A stretch of 64,000 nt of DNA from Favolaschia claudopus (Eukaryota; Basidiomycota; Agaricomycetes; Agaricales; Mycenaceae). The position numbers and the translations under genes are program-made. Positions 23,554-36,052 of the stretch are shown one piece after another. The first letter of the stretch is position 1, and the number at the start of each line of letters is the position of its first letter. The notes beneath the pieces are model-generated. The model saw only the letters and a program-made list of their open reading frames with translations. It did no database searches and had not been told where the DNA came from. The stretch lies in the NCBI GenBank assembly GCA_037176885.1, contig JAWWNJ010000082.1:682001-746000 (forward strand), in the 5' to 3' direction.

Positions 23554-25766
23554 CTAACATTTGAAAGCAGCCGCAAGCAGTTTGTCGAATACGGGAGATC
23601 CAACACCCGCTGAGAGAAGATCAGCTCAAGAGTACAACAGAATCAATTACAGGAAGAGACATACTCAACGGATCCCAGCCTTTGGTCGCATCAAACGCAA
23701 CCTGAATTTGGATGAAGACATTCAGACCCCGAGTTAGCGATTCGGAAACAATCACCGACCGACTGCGTAGGGCATTTGAATCCCGAGTTATGGCCCACCG
23801 TAATATCAGTGAACGCATCTGCATTGGCGTAGATCCACGGATTGAGGAAACCCAATACAGGTTTCCCCGCAGCCACAAGCCGATCGTTAATCAGCGCAAT
23901 TACCGACCCGAATATAGGGGAAGACAAGCTCGTGCCGCCAGTCGCCAACGACAGACCGCGGAACACGAAGGCAAGGTTCCCGCCCTGAGCGGAGACATCG
24001 GGGTACGCGCGCCCGGATTTGTTGAATTGGCCGGGGAAGTCCTCGGGGAGGGTCTGCAGGAAGGTTTCGGTGGCCTCCTGTTGGTACCACGGGCGGGGGA
24101 AGAGGTTGGAGAAACCACCGCCGGTGAGGTTGGTTGCGAACTCGGGGAAGCCGCCTTCGGTGCCGCCGACGGCGGTGACCCAGGGGCAGGAGGCGGGGAA
24201 GACGGGGATGAAGGTGTTGTTTTCGCAGAGGCCGGGGATGCTGCTGTTGTCGTGGCTGCCGCGCACGCCACCCTATATAGAGATAGATAGAGAGATAGGA
24301 ATGAGAACGGGTGAGATTTTGAAGAGCGGCGGGAGACGTACATCTCCTGAAGAAAATAACATGGAGATTCCCCGAGCGCCGAGTGCCATATAACTGTTGC
24401 AGATCTTACTATTCACAGCGATCGTGCGAGTGAGTGAAACTATGTAGATGAATTTAATTTGAACTGGACGCACCGAGCCATCGACTCGTCGAAATCGCTT
24501 TCGAGGGGTCCATACGAAGTCGTCACGACCGACGGCGGGTTCTCAAGCTCTTCAAGGAATACATTAGTCCCAAGAATCGCATTCCCAAGCATTTCGGCGT
24601 CCGAAGCGTTGGTGGAATCTGTGCCAGGTCCAACGGAGAGGAATTGGACGGGGACGCCGGTTGCGAGGCCTAGAATTGAATTCATCAGCTGCTCAGATTC
24701 ATTGTATTACAGTGAGCAACTCACCGATAGTATACTGAACGTCGATGTCAGCTTCCAACTGAAGAACCGCAAGCTCAGGTGCGGGAGGGTCACTCGTGGC
24801 GTTGGCGATTCTGATAATGTCGTAAGTCGTGTTGGGGGAGATGTCGGGTCTGAAGTCTTCCAGGAAGGTCTTTGGGTTTGGGCGAAAGAAGATAGGTTGG
24901 TGGTTGGAATTTAAGAATAAGTGAAAGGATGAAAACAGCGATTGATCAAAGGAGCCGTACCGAAATGTCCGTTTCATTGGGGAATATGCTCACGTAGCCA
25001 GTGACCATGATCGTGTTGTTCTTCTGCGTGGCCGGAGTCGACGGGATCCCATATATTTTTTGCAGACATTCAGGTGTCATGGGCGTCACCGTATCGTTGC
25101 ACGACGGCTCGGAGTTATCGCGGGGGACGAGTCGTCGTTCGAGGCTACGGCGAACGAGAGACGGACTCGTAATCTGCTGTCGCGGAACGAGACGATCGGC
25201 AAAAGAAGTGGCCGGGTGAATGGCTTCGACGTGGCCAACGAGTTCGGGGGGGAGAGAAATCGATAATGTGCGGGTGATTGGGTGCGCGAGCGATCGGTGG
25301 GTGAACGTCTCGAAGCGCGCTCCCAAGAGTTGGTTGGCCGTGGAAACTGGGACCGTCAAAGAGACCCAGTCGCCGTTCGTGGAGACTACGCTGGATGTCA
25401 GACCGTTGGCGGATGCCCATGAGTTGAACGCGTTGACGGTGTCGGAGGAGGGCTGTACGAACGCCTTGACCTGCAATGAAATTAGTGTTGAACCAAATTA
25501 CTGACAATAAGACGAACCTCATCTTTGGAAAGCCACTCTCTGAAGTCAGGGGATCCCGGCGTGGAGATGGATTTGAGCTTTTCTTCCAGTCCCGAGATAT
25601 CATTCGGAGTCAAAGCGAATTTCAACGTCAACAATTCGGAATCGGGAGCCGCGCCCCGGCTGATGAATCCCGCGGGTGCGCTGCTACGACTTTCGTGAAG
25701 AACAAGGGGAGAGCATGAAACAGCGGTTGCTACCGCCAGTAAATGTGCGAAGGTGGAAAAAATCAT
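23554..25766 (-). CDS. TPP4: S53 sedolisin / tripeptidyl-peptidase, intact
   Basis: Secreted acid peptidase, the most upstream member of the cluster. Exons 25766-25518, 25470-24961, 24869-24725, 24669-24474, 24408-24342, 24272-23760, 23701-23665, 23609-23554 close in phase, giving about 590 residues. Signal peptide MIFSTFAHLLAVATAVSCS, activation domain, then S53 domain with QLEADIDVQYTIG (Glu/Asp), FSSGD-GG (oxyanion Asp), TGGTSLSSP (Ser; the TPP1-3 Phe is Leu here) and GWDPL-TGVGSPVF. The exon 6 donor is a weaker GTCGGT, fixed by phase and paralogy. Like its neighbours it probably acts on protein during litter or wood decay; the substrate preference cannot be read from sequence. Confidence 0.95.
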
Positions 25767-26767
25767 GAAAGAAGTTGAAGTGAGGAATGTTGAACGTCGC
25801 TGAACTGCAAGCTATACTTATATGTCTCCTAGGAATTGATTCCACAGCTCCAGGATTTGCGCTGCGCGTAATTAATCGGCAGCTGAACGGAACCGAAGGC
25901 GAACTGAGCCCGGATGCGACCGGAAGCCGAGATAAAAATCCGCAACAGTCGGAATATCTGTTATCACCTCGTACTTACTTTGGAGTCATCAGCACAGTAG
26001 CGCCCAAAGAAAAACCTGAATCGCAAGAAGTTGGATGTTGTTCCTGAAAAGACCGCCAGGATGCAATTCCAGATGTACTTACTATTCAATTTGCACACTC
26101 TGGGGTCTGAAAAATGAAGATGAAGTCAGAAACGGCGCGATTTGCTGAAGAATGGCAGTGCATACTTACTGGCGCCCAACACGAACGTGTTGAACTGATT
26201 GGCCCTCGGGGAAGAACGTCATTCATTCAGCTATGAGAACGCGAATCATCGGTGAGCAGCGAGGTGGAATATGCGGTGTCCTCGAGCGGGGCGTGCGAAA
26301 GGCTATAAAAAAAGCCATGCCTCCCGTCCTCGCTCATTACTGTGCGGTGCGCGTTCATGTTTCTGGGAGATATATCTGGAAATGGATTCCGCACCTGAGC
26401 CCAGGTTAACGTGCGTGGAGACTCGGATTCAGAGTCAATTCTCTACTCGCAGTTTGGTGGGAATTTGGCTAAAATTTGCGGCAGCGCTGAATGAACATGC
26501 TTCACCCGAAGACTCCACGTTTGGTGAAGGATGCGAGTTTGAGCTTTCGTCTTTCAAAATAGTAGAACGTTGAGCAAACATTGAGCGAGCTGTTGGTGGG
26601 CTGAGAAAATTTTGAAAGGTTACCGGTTTCTTCATTCGCCGAAGCCGGTCACATAGAGTCACGATGTGACTCATCCTCTCCCTCCTTCCCCTTGTTCCTC
26701 CTTGTTCGGTCTGGTTCGCAATCTCGCAGAGACGATGGCACCAGGGTCTGGCCACCCGACACTCAAG
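25767..26767. other. Intergenic, no gene recognised
   Basis: TPP4 promoter side. Contains a few donor-like ACTTACT motifs (minus strand) but no readable gene. Confidence 0.4.
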
Positions 26768-27830
26768 TTCAATTGGATAGCTAGCCTCTGCTCACACCCA
26801 CCGACGCTGCCACGTCAAGACCCGCCGAGTCCCTACATCCACGCTGAGTACCATCTCCCTCGAGCTCGACGCACTCGCAGCAAGACGACGCTACAACCAA
26901 AAGTCCTCGTCAGCTCCTCGACCAGCAAGAAAAGAACGAGGTTGAGACGACGTGCCCTTCGGAGACGGCAAGGAAGATGTAGAGATGTACATTCAGTCAA
27001 ACCAATATGCCCACATGGGGAGGAACAACTTCGCGGCGCCGCCCCATCCGTCACCTTCACCCTCCGCTCGAAACGAAGCTCCCTCCGCTCAACAACTCAT
27101 CCCCGCCCCCACCGGCCTACGCCGTCCCCCAACTCCCTTCCTTTCGAAACATTGCGCACGACGTATCAAGCCCTCGCCCACTGCATCTCGCTTCTCGCCA
27201 CTACCCTCGCGTCCACCAACCCACCGACTCGCCCGCCCTTACCGTCGCCGCCGTCGTTCGCGAAGCTGATGCAAACGGGTATCTGCTATTACAGGGAAAG
27301 AAATACATACAGGTACGTAGACCCGTTGCCTCTCTTCCCGTGCCTCAATAACTCCACGCCCTCTAGTGTGCCACTATGATCCCTTGGCAAGTACCCACCG
27401 CCGCCGCCGCTCGACCCCGACTGCTGCCCGACCACCGCACCCACGCACACCACCGTCCCGTTCCGTCCGCCGCCCGCTCTCTCACCACCCTCGACTCGAC
27501 ATTCAGCACCCAGCTCAAACCCCCCGCCTACTCAAAGCCGCCATCAAGACTTCGCCCGCCGACACGGTCGAGAAACCGCGCTGAAAAAACAATAGGTAAG
27601 TTTCTTGTTCCAACGCTGTCGTCCGCCAACACGCCCCTATAAGGTAAGGAGAAGGGTACGTTTACCTTTTCCCTCGGGTTCTGTGCCGTACTGAAGCTGC
27701 CGCTACTTTCTCCAGCGCTCCTTGATCGATGCCGCTGCACCAACGATTGCCGCCACTCCGCCGCTCGTTCCACTCTCCCTGCTCCCAACTCAACCCCCAC
27801 CTCTCACCCCGCTTGTCGACATTTTCATCG
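26768..27830 (+). repeat. Dispersed 1-kb repeat, copy 1
   Basis: Matches 35122-36052 in the same orientation, sharing CACCGACGCTGCCACGTCAA at the start and CTTGTCGACATTTTCA at the end. It includes a shared GT-AG intron-like segment (ACATACAG|GTACGT ... CCCTCTAG). The copies agree over a possible frame (PALTVAAVxREAD, then LLLQGKKYIQ). No product is recognised and the frame is broken elsewhere, so it is called a repeat or relic. Confidence 0.7.
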
Positions 27831-28989
27831 TTTTGAACGTCGGCTTGCGCGAGTCTGCTGTCAGTTAGAAATCAAATCAAAGTGAGCTCTTTTTGTCTTT
27901 TGATAGTTGATAGCGAATGAATTGGGAATATGTACTTACTATACCGGCGCAGCCAGAACCAGACAGTTTGCGCGGGTTCCGTCGCATCTCGCGCAGGGTG
28001 GAACGAGGAGGTTGATGCGCATTTGCGCGTTGGTTGCGGAACGAGGGTAGAGGCAGGTCGAAAGAAGTCGATACTGTAGGTATCGTACTTTTCGTGTCCG
28101 TAGGCACTCGAATGAATGAAATCAACTTATTCTGGAATGAGATAGAATCTTCAAGTTCCAAGTGAAAGACTGGCTCGGAATCCGGCAGAGATGAAGATGA
28201 ATAGCTTCGTCATACCTGCCACCAGCGTCTAGATCTGGCACTCACGAGTACTCACGATTCTAGAGCACCCGGCACTAAAAAATCCGGTGGAATTTCACGG
28301 TGGCGCCGGTTTTCAAGTCCAATCAATAATGATATCAAGGACTGGCGACTTGCAGGGACGATGCCAAAACTTTAAATGTGAGTGGTGGAAAGCGTTCCTT
28401 TAGTTTGAACGCTTCGTGTTGGTGCCATTCCCAGCGCTGTTTCTCAGATCTAGAAGGCCAACAACAACTGTCAGGGTTCAGTTCCGGGAAGCACCGACGG
28501 ATTTCTATCCATGTTGCGGTGCGCGACACTGGACCATACGGTACGCTCATAAAAATAAGCTGGTTCAAGCTTATGGTTCCGGTTTCTATAAATTACTTAT
28601 CGGATTATTCTTGACAGTTAAACGTCACAGAAAAGATGATTATTCTCTTCGAAAGCTCAGATTTGAGTTGCACTTCACACCATCCTGTGGATTGATCTAC
28701 GTGAGACCAGAAGAAACCTCCCTCAACTTGCTTGAACTTCAATATTAATATTTGATAGGTCACAATTCATGGTTGGGGGCCCATCCGTTCTATCCGCACG
28801 CACGTATCACGGATGTTTAGGCAAGCGATTGGACTCGGAAGGGAGATGATTCCCATTCTATTATAGTCACGATCTCTTATAGGAATTCAGTCTCAGGCTA
28901 CCGCCTTGGATCTTGGATCCTACCGCATAGGCTTACTTATAATGGACTACATCCGTTGTTGTCTCGAGGGTCGTACCTCGTTTACCTTC
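27831..28989. other. Intergenic, no gene recognised
   Basis: Only short unsupported frames. It includes the upstream region of the DUF6533 gene. Confidence 0.4.
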
Positions 28990-30761
28990 ATGCCTCAGGC
29001 AGACTACTTCACAGTCCTCACTCAAGCACAGTGGGAGCGCAATTGCCAGTGTAAGTTACAATTCGAGGCCCTGCGTCCCATTGAATGGCTCACCGAAGTC
29101 CTCCTCTAGTTGCCGCTGCGATGATTGTGGCGTATGAGTACAGTAAGTCGCTTTACCGTTTCCGGAATATGCGGTACTACTAGTACGGTCTGATTCTTTA
29201 CCCTTAACGTCTAGTCCTGCAATTGCCCAACGAGGTATGAGTTATACTCGTCTCGTGAACTTGGCATGCTCAGCTTCTGACGAGGTGGATTTGTTCTGGG
29301 TGATCACATTTTCTCCGTTTACATTCACTCGCCAATTGCGCTGGCAACTCATCGTTATGTAATGTCTTTAGAGAAAACGATGGACCATCGCGAAGGGTTT
29401 GTTTCTGTGGGTTCGTATCCACTCATCCTTGACTCTATCCATCTCATCAACAATTCTCCTAGAGTCGCTATTATAGTCTGGCATACAATATGTGCGTACT
29501 TATGTTCTGCTAACAGTGGGGATGGTGATGAAATCAACTTCGCTTTCCCAGTGGAAATGCCGCAGGTCAGTCCATGCAGCAGACTTCAAGCGATTCTGAA
29601 ACAGTCCATCGATGGTAGTCTTCATGCAAGCTCATGCTTCGGAAGAAGTGCGATCCCATTTATTTCTTTACCAAGGACTTTTGCTAATCAAGGCCCTGAC
29701 AGCTGTATGTCCTCTGCGATAAAGTTATCGACCTTACCCAACCTCCAGCTGTGAGTAAATTCGAGACTTCGGTGACAGAGATCAATTCTAATCCCACCTT
29801 TTCCAGGTTTGAAATTCTTCGTATGGCAAAACGGAGGTTCTATCATCCAACCCACCACCACCCAATGTGAGCTAAATGCTTGCCTTGCTATCCTCTTGAA
29901 TAGATGGTCAATCTAGTGATCTTGTCGCTTCGGCTTTACGCGATGTACGCCAGGTAGCTTATCTCATTTTCCGATTCAATTCTTAGTGCTCATTCCAATT
30001 ACCTTCAGGAGCAAGAAGATACTTGCACTCCTCATGTTCGTTATCTTATGTCAAATTGCGGGCTTGATTGTCCTGCTTTATGTCCCTCAACCTGGCCTTG
30101 TGGGTGTGTCTCTCAGTTTCCACCGTTCAATTATAATTTTCATTAATCAGCCGTTAACAGCTGAGAACAATCCTGCCTTCGGTCTCTACATTTGCGCAGA
30201 TGCGGATCCGGAGCATGTACATTGGATCGCATACGCACCTATGATTAGTATTCTAGGAGAGAGCGTATTCCTTGCGCTGGCCATGTTCAAGGCTCTTGAA
30301 CAACGTCAAGCGCCTGGTCGAATTCTTCCTCGACTCACCAAAGAGTCCCTCTTCTTTTTCACGGCGTGCGTTACATTTAAATTCACTGATTTCGTGCCTT
30401 GCACTTAAATCTGCGATTAGGATCCTGGGCATTCATGTTGGAAACTTGACGTGCTGGATGGTCAATAATGTACGTTGAATGCCCAAGCTAGTCTCACTTA
30501 TCACAAACTGACTAACTTCCCACTTGGCTCCACTGGCAGCTATCCACGAACGAATTGTTCACGGGATTCGCCTTTTCGATCCCGGCGGTCCTCGCAAATA
30601 GGCTACTCATTTCGGTCCGCGAACAGGTAGAAGAAGACACGATAGTAGACAGCCATCCATCGCATCTGCTTCAGTTCAATCAGCCTCGACGTCTCGCATC
30701 GGAAACAATATCTGGTGATAGCATTGAGTTGCGATCGCGTAAAATCATCGGAGATTGTTGA
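28990..30761 (+). CDS. DUF6533-type multi-pass membrane protein
   Basis: Basidiomycete-specific seven-helix membrane protein of unknown function. Resolved exons: 28990-29050, 29110-29142, 29215-29234, 29285-29299 (15-nt microexon), 29372-29410, 29463-29491, 29552-29565 (tentative), 29807-29866, 29917-29953, 30009-30099, 30151-30365, 30421-30469, 30540-30761. They read through the family landmarks: NCQ-FAAAMIVAYEY-ILQLPNE-VDLFW-RKRWTIAKG at the N-terminus, KFFVWQNGGS, LSLRLYAMYAR-SKKILALL, a loop with YICADADPEHVHWIAY, and the C-terminal STNELFTGFAFSIP / LANRLLISVREQ block. Exons between about 29566 and 29806 were not resolved, so the middle may be mis-modelled or damaged. The apparent frame break near 29411 is an intron with a GTTCGT donor, not a mutation. 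Confidence 0.75.
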
Positions 30762-31391
30762 ACCGGAGACTATTGGGTCCTTTTGGCTGAGTACTTTGTT
30801 GACATGTATATAATATATTGCCTGAATTCATGTATCTGTTCAATGTTGTTGGTCAGTTGACAGTTCAACAAGAAAAATATAGACTCGCAGCTCACGGTAT
30901 AGTCGGATATCGAAGGTGCCATGCAAGAAGAAGCTGACAATCCTGACAGTCCTTTTGTTGAATTGGGGTTCTTCACCGTGACATAGGCCTGGACCGGTAT
31001 TGTGAATGTCAGTTCAATTGGTCATGAATTTTCGTGGTCTACTTCGTCGCAGTACTTATTAAATGATTGCACTGGGGAATCAAACAGCGGCGGCGCGAAC
31101 TGGAGGAAGTTTTTAGATTGAACCAAATACAAACCCAGTATATGTTACCTAGAGTTGAATCTAGTAATAACATTCAGTCTGATTCTGGTGAGTAATCGAC
31201 AAAGGAATGCATACTTGAAGACACTCTTGCCCGAATCTTCCCATGATCTTCCCGGTGGAACGGCGATACGTAGGCTGATAGACTGATACTTAGCCTCGGA
31301 TTCGCCTCGAGGCCGATGAGTCCGGGATGATAAGTACACCAAGCGCTTCTTGCCACCGGCCACCGTTTGTGCACTTTGCTCTCTCTCGACC
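30762..31391. other. Intergenic, no gene recognised
   Basis: Between the DUF6533 gene and the permease, both on the plus strand. Holds the permease promoter; no other feature is seen. Confidence 0.45.
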
Positions 31392-33655
31392 ATGTCCCAC
31401 AAGTCCCTCCCGAAAACAACTAGTGAGGAGGGGCAACCTTCCAATGATACCACTGTCCTCGCGAATCTAGGCTATAGACAAGAGCTGAAGCGGGAATTTA
31501 CAACTCTGGAGATGTTCGGTTTCGGGTTCTCTATCATTGCAATCGTACCCTCCATTGCGTACAATATTCTTTGACAAGTTCACCGGGTCCCTGATATGTT
31601 TCATAGCTCTGTTCTTTTCTATTCAGTGCCTAACGGCGGGCCGCCAGCGATGATCTGGGGGGTAAGATTATATCGCTGGTTACCAAGCTTCTAGTTGTCT
31701 CAATCGCACGCCGAGAAAGTGGGCTGTATCGTCCATCTTCATCATGTTCATCGGTCTGGCAATGGCAGAACTCGCATCTGCGGCTCCAACGTCTGGTATC
31801 ACACCCTGTTGCCTCCGAAGCAACCTGATTTACCATGGCCTTTAGGTGGGTTGTATTACTGGACCTATAAATATTCTTCCCCGAGATACGGGAACTTCCT
31901 GAGCTGGATGGTTGGCTATACGAATACCATAACATATGTGGCTGGGACCGCTGGTTTGGCTTGGGGAACTGCGACCGCAATCATGGCTGCGGCGGCAATT
32001 AGTACCGACGGCGATTTTGTTCCAAGTGTTTATCAAACCTAGTATGTGGAGATGATTGGTGTATTCCGATTTCCAAAGAGACTGACTCTCGATTATAGCG
32101 GTGTATATATTGCCGTCTTAGTGACATATGGCTTTATCGCCAGCTGCGCTACGCGTATTCTGGCATTTATCCAACGCGGAGTAATTTTGTTGAATTTATT
32201 GTGAGCCAAACCCTCCGACATCCAGTGGTGGTTCCAGATGCAGATGATGCTTTGCTTGCTAGACTGGTTCTAGTCATGATTATAGCGCTTCCAGCCGCCA
32301 CTCCCTTAGAGCTTAGGAATCATGCAAAATACGCGTTCGGAGGGTTCGAAAATCGTCAGCACCTTCCTCATTATCCGCGCGCTTCAATTGAAGTCATTGC
32401 TATTCAGTAACCACCTGGCCCTCCGGTTTCGCATTTATCCTGAGCTTTTTAGCTCCTTTGGTCAGTTTTGAATTAGCTTCACGCTCCATTGTTGCTCTCG
32501 CTGAGTCGTTTAACAGTGGACGATTGGTTGGTCTTCGTTATATGTTTGTTGGGAATCCGGTAAAGCTCGTTTCAGGTGGTTTTGATGCGGGTGTACACAT
32601 CAGCGAAGAGGCTCTCAATGCAAGTGTCGCCGTTCCATGGGCAATTATATATGCCTGCGGAGTGGGGACGACGTTGGGCTTCTTTGTTCAGATTGCTCTC
32701 GCCTTCTGCATGGGTCCGGATACCATAGATATTCTTTCAAGCCCCGTTCAACAGCCTATGGCCACGGTACATTAAATACAATTCAGGGACATATAGAATT
32801 GATTTGCTCTCAGATTTTACTCAACAGTTTCGGAAAACGAGGGATGTTGGCTGTGTGGTCTTTCGTTATCGTCGCACTGTAGGCTGCATTTCTTTCTGAT
32901 ATGTTGAAGTCTCATGAACTCTCGATAGTATCCTCGGAGGTTCAGGACTGGTACGACTACAACCTCGTAATTAGATCGAATTTAACGGATATTTCAGCTC
33001 ATCTCGTCTTCACGTCAGATATTCGCGTAGGCAGTTTGCTCGGTTGACATTTGTATTGACCCAATGGGAATCATCAGATTTTCGCGGGATGGCGCCCTCG
33101 TATTCGCTTCATTTCTTTACAACATAAATCCTACCACCGGCACTCCTGTGCGCAGCGTCTGGTTCTCGGTGGGGTGCGCTGCCCTTCTTGGACTCGTGGC
33201 ATTCGGAGGTCCCTCTGCGGCAGGCGCAATTTTCTCCCTAGGTGTTGTGGGTCAATACGTCGCGAACTGCATCCCTATATCCGCGCGTTTTCTTGGTGGA
33301 CAAGAATTCAAACGCGGACCATTTCACTTAGGTCCATTTGTACGTCCCGCTTTCTCGGATTTTGTCTCTCAATCTCGATCTTTTGGTTTTGTCTTTACAG
33401 AGTCGTCCTGTGGCGTTCATAGCTGTTCTGTGGATGTTGTTCATGACAGTCGTTCTCATGTTTCCGGCAGCTCGGGACCCAGACTCTCAGTCAATGAACT
33501 ACACTGTGGTTGTTCTCGGGGGCGTGCTTCTTATTGCGTTAGCCTACTACTTTGTTCCCGTCTATGGCGGAGTAAACTGGTTCCAAGGGCCGAAAGCAAA
33601 TGTCGACATGGAGCTGGAAAGGTCGGAGTCGGAGGAAAAGGTTGATGCCGCGTAA
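31392..33655 (+). CDS. Amino-acid / GABA-choline type permease (APC family)
   Basis: Plasma-membrane or vacuolar transporter of amino acids or related amines; about 12 helices, about 524 residues. Fourteen exons, all in phase: 31392-31558, 31607-31661, 31720-31795, 31846-32041, 32099-32200, 32263-32354, 32408-32460, 32517-32526, 32576-32766, 32814-32878, 32929-32950, 32998-33026, 33078-33339, 33401-33655. N-terminal LGYRQELKREFTTLEMFG and FYSVPNGGPPAMIWG, then GLYYWTYKY, LELRNHAKYAFGGFEN, and the conserved APLWTIGGFDAGVHISEEA that identifies the fungal GABA/choline/amino-acid branch. Exon 8 is a 10-nt microexon encoding the WTIG of that motif. The exact substrate cannot be assigned. Confidence 0.93.
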
Positions 33656-34230
33656 ATAATCTTCATGATGTATGCATGGAAAATACAATAATATTCGTTT
33701 CAATGACACATAGTGTCAACTCATTTCACTGGGTGCATGCCAAAACCACCACACCTGAACGAGCCACGCAAATTCAACATTTCTTGACTCGTGTTTGACT
33801 TGAATGTTGAAATTCGGACTTCTCGGGGATGTTCAACTTCTTATAAGTACTATCAGCGAGGGGTTAGCTGGCCACCCCCCTTACTCGGCTATTTGCGTTT
33901 TATGTAGGCTACTGAGTGTTTTGGTGTATGGTTCCGGTCCAGGGACAAGGGACACAATAGCGACCTAGACGATGGTGCAGGACAAGTTGTGGGAGAATTG
34001 AGCGATGTGATCAACCGTTATGGCATCGGCGTCGTCGTTCCGGGACGTGTGAACCCGGTTTTCTTGGCATTACCCGACACCCACTGGCACGTCTTGCGTC
34101 CTCCCTAACTGCACACTTTCTGTGCCGAGTGAAGTCGTTGTGGGATCATTTTCAAGCCACAAGTCTTTTCAAGCCACAAGTCGTTTCAACCGCACCAGAT
34201 AGGCTTACGATGGAATACCCCGATGTAATC
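33656..34230. other. 3' flank of permease with an 80-bp dispersed repeat
   Basis: No gene. 33751-33838 carries the repeat described below; the remainder shows nothing recognisable. Confidence 0.45.
33751..33838. repeat. Dispersed 75-90 bp repeat, copy 1
   Basis: Matches 43545-43620 in the same orientation; both end with GAAATTCGGACTTCTCGGGG followed by ATGTTCAACTTC. Both copies lie a few hundred bases or less from gene 3' ends. Confidence 0.75.
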
Positions 34231-34249
34231 AACACATGAACGCGGTAGT

Positions 34250-34400
34250 GTTTTCCTGGCTTGGCTTGGCCCGAAAGCCATGGCTTTGGCCTGGCTTTTG
34301 CTGGCTTTGGCTCAGGAATTTCGAAGCCAGAGCCATGGGCCAGCGAAAGCCAGGGCCAAGCCAAAGCCGCTGGCTTGGGCCATGGCTTGTGACGAAATTT
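34250..34400. repeat. GGCTTGGC palindromic low-complexity block 1
   Basis: Dense TGGCTTGGC on the left and GCCAAAGCCA / GCCAGGGCC on the right, so the strand can fold back on itself. A related block lies at 34725-34860. Confidence 0.7.
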
Positions 34401-34724
34401 TACTTTGCTTTATTTTGATGCGCGATGTAGGTCAACTAACATTATTATAGTCTAGAGATACACTACTTACAGTATCGAAACTCACAGAGCTCCCCCCTGA
34501 TGCTCTCGCTACAACTTTCCGTCACCGACCGTCAGCGGGACCTTCCTAATTTGGAAGTGGTGCTGACTTTGTCGTCGAAATTCATAGTGTTCCTCGAAGA
34601 ATATGCAGAAGAGCGTTGGGAAACAATTCTGTGAAGGTAATCTGTCCCTCAAACTGTCCTCCCTTCATTTAATTTGAGCCGAATTCGCCTGCCAAAGGGA
34701 ATGTCCGATCAGTCCGAAGCCATG

Positions 34725-34860
34725 GCTCACCTGGCTTGGCTTGGCCCGGAATATTTCAAGCCAGGAGCCAGAGCCAGACGAAGCCAGAGAAATGGCTTGG
34801 CCTGGCTTGCTCAAGCCATGGCTTGGCTTGGCTGGCTTCTGGCTTTGAGCCAGGGCCAGC
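34725..34860. repeat. GGCTTGGC palindromic low-complexity block 2
   Basis: Second block of the same composition (CTTGGCTTGGCC, AAGCCATGGCTTGGCTTGG, GAGCCAGGGCCAGC), self-complementary, about 470 bp after the first. Confidence 0.7.
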
Positions 34861-35121
34861 AAAACACTAGAACGCGGGCGAGCGCCAACTACAAAATTCA
34901 GTACCTTGTCTTTGGCTACCCTCCTCAAGGTCGACATATCGTTGCTATACGCCTAAGAGTTGGGGATGGCATTCAATTCAGGCATTTCTGTAATATGTAT
35001 GGTATGTCACAATCTATCTCCGCTGCCTTGGCTCGCGCTAAGAGGCACTGGCAGGACTTTGAAGTGGTCGAAACGTAGAACCCACTTTGACGGAATTGTT
35101 TCGAGGGAAACATGGTCAAGC
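34861..35121. other. Intergenic, no gene recognised
   Basis: Short spacer; nothing supported. Confidence 0.4.
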
Positions 35122-36052
35122 TCAATCCGATAGCCAACCTGCTCAGACCCACCGACGCTGCCACGTCAAGACCCGCCGAGTCCCTACATCCGCGCCTAAC
35201 GATATCTCCCTCGCCACCCGAGCCCGGGGCCGATTCATCAGTATCACCTTGACCCTTAGCTCGAAACGAAGCTCGCTCCATACAACAACTCACTCCCGCC
35301 CTCCCCCAACTCCCTTCCTTTCGACCCATTGCGTACGACGTATCATGTCCCCGCCCACTGCATCTCGCTCCTCGCCACTACCGTCGCGTCCACCAACCCA
35401 CCGACTCGCCCGCCCTTACCGTCGCCGCCGTCATTCGCGAAGCTGATCCCAACGGGCATCTGCTCCTACAGGGAAAGAAGTACATACAGGTGCGTCGGCC
35501 CCTTTCCTCTTCCCGTGCCTTAATAACTCCACGCCCTCTCTAGTGTACCGCTAGGACCCTATTGAAACGTACTCACCACCGCCGTCTCTCGACCGCGACT
35601 GCCCGACTGCTGCCCTACCACCGCACGCAAGCACATCACCCTCCCGTTCCGTCCGCCGCCCGCTCTCTCACCACCGTCGACTCGACATCCACCACCCAGC
35701 TCAAACTCCCCGCCCCCAAGACCTCGCGGGTACCGTCGTCTCGCCGCCAGGCCCGAGAAACCGCGCCGAAAAAAACAATAGGTAAGCTCCTTAGTTCCAA
35801 CGCTTTCGTCCGCCAACACGTCCCTATACAAACAAAGAGAGGGTACCTTTACCTTTCCCCTCGGCTTCTGTGCGGGACTGACGCTGTCGCTACTAAGTTC
35901 TCCAGCGCCCCGCCATTCTGAATCTCTTTAACCGACGCCGCTGCACCCAAACGATCACCGCTCGTTCCACTCTCCGCTCTCGATTCTCAACTCAACACCC
36001 ACCTCTCCCGCCTCTCACCCCGCCCGCCCTTGTCGACATTTTCACCGTTAAT
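35122..36052 (+). repeat. Dispersed 1-kb repeat, copy 2
   Basis: Direct-orientation relative of 26768-27830. It lacks roughly 150 bp of internal sequence after the shared 5' block, but keeps the intron-like segment (ACATACAG|GTGCGT ... CTCTCTAG) and the shared 3' part. Confidence 0.7.

Noticed and set aside
29372..29500. Frameshift in the DUF6533 gene after FLWVR
   Set aside because: A 52-nt intron (GTTCGT ... CTCCTAG, 29411-29462) restores the frame and reads FLW-SRYYSLAYN as expected for the family.
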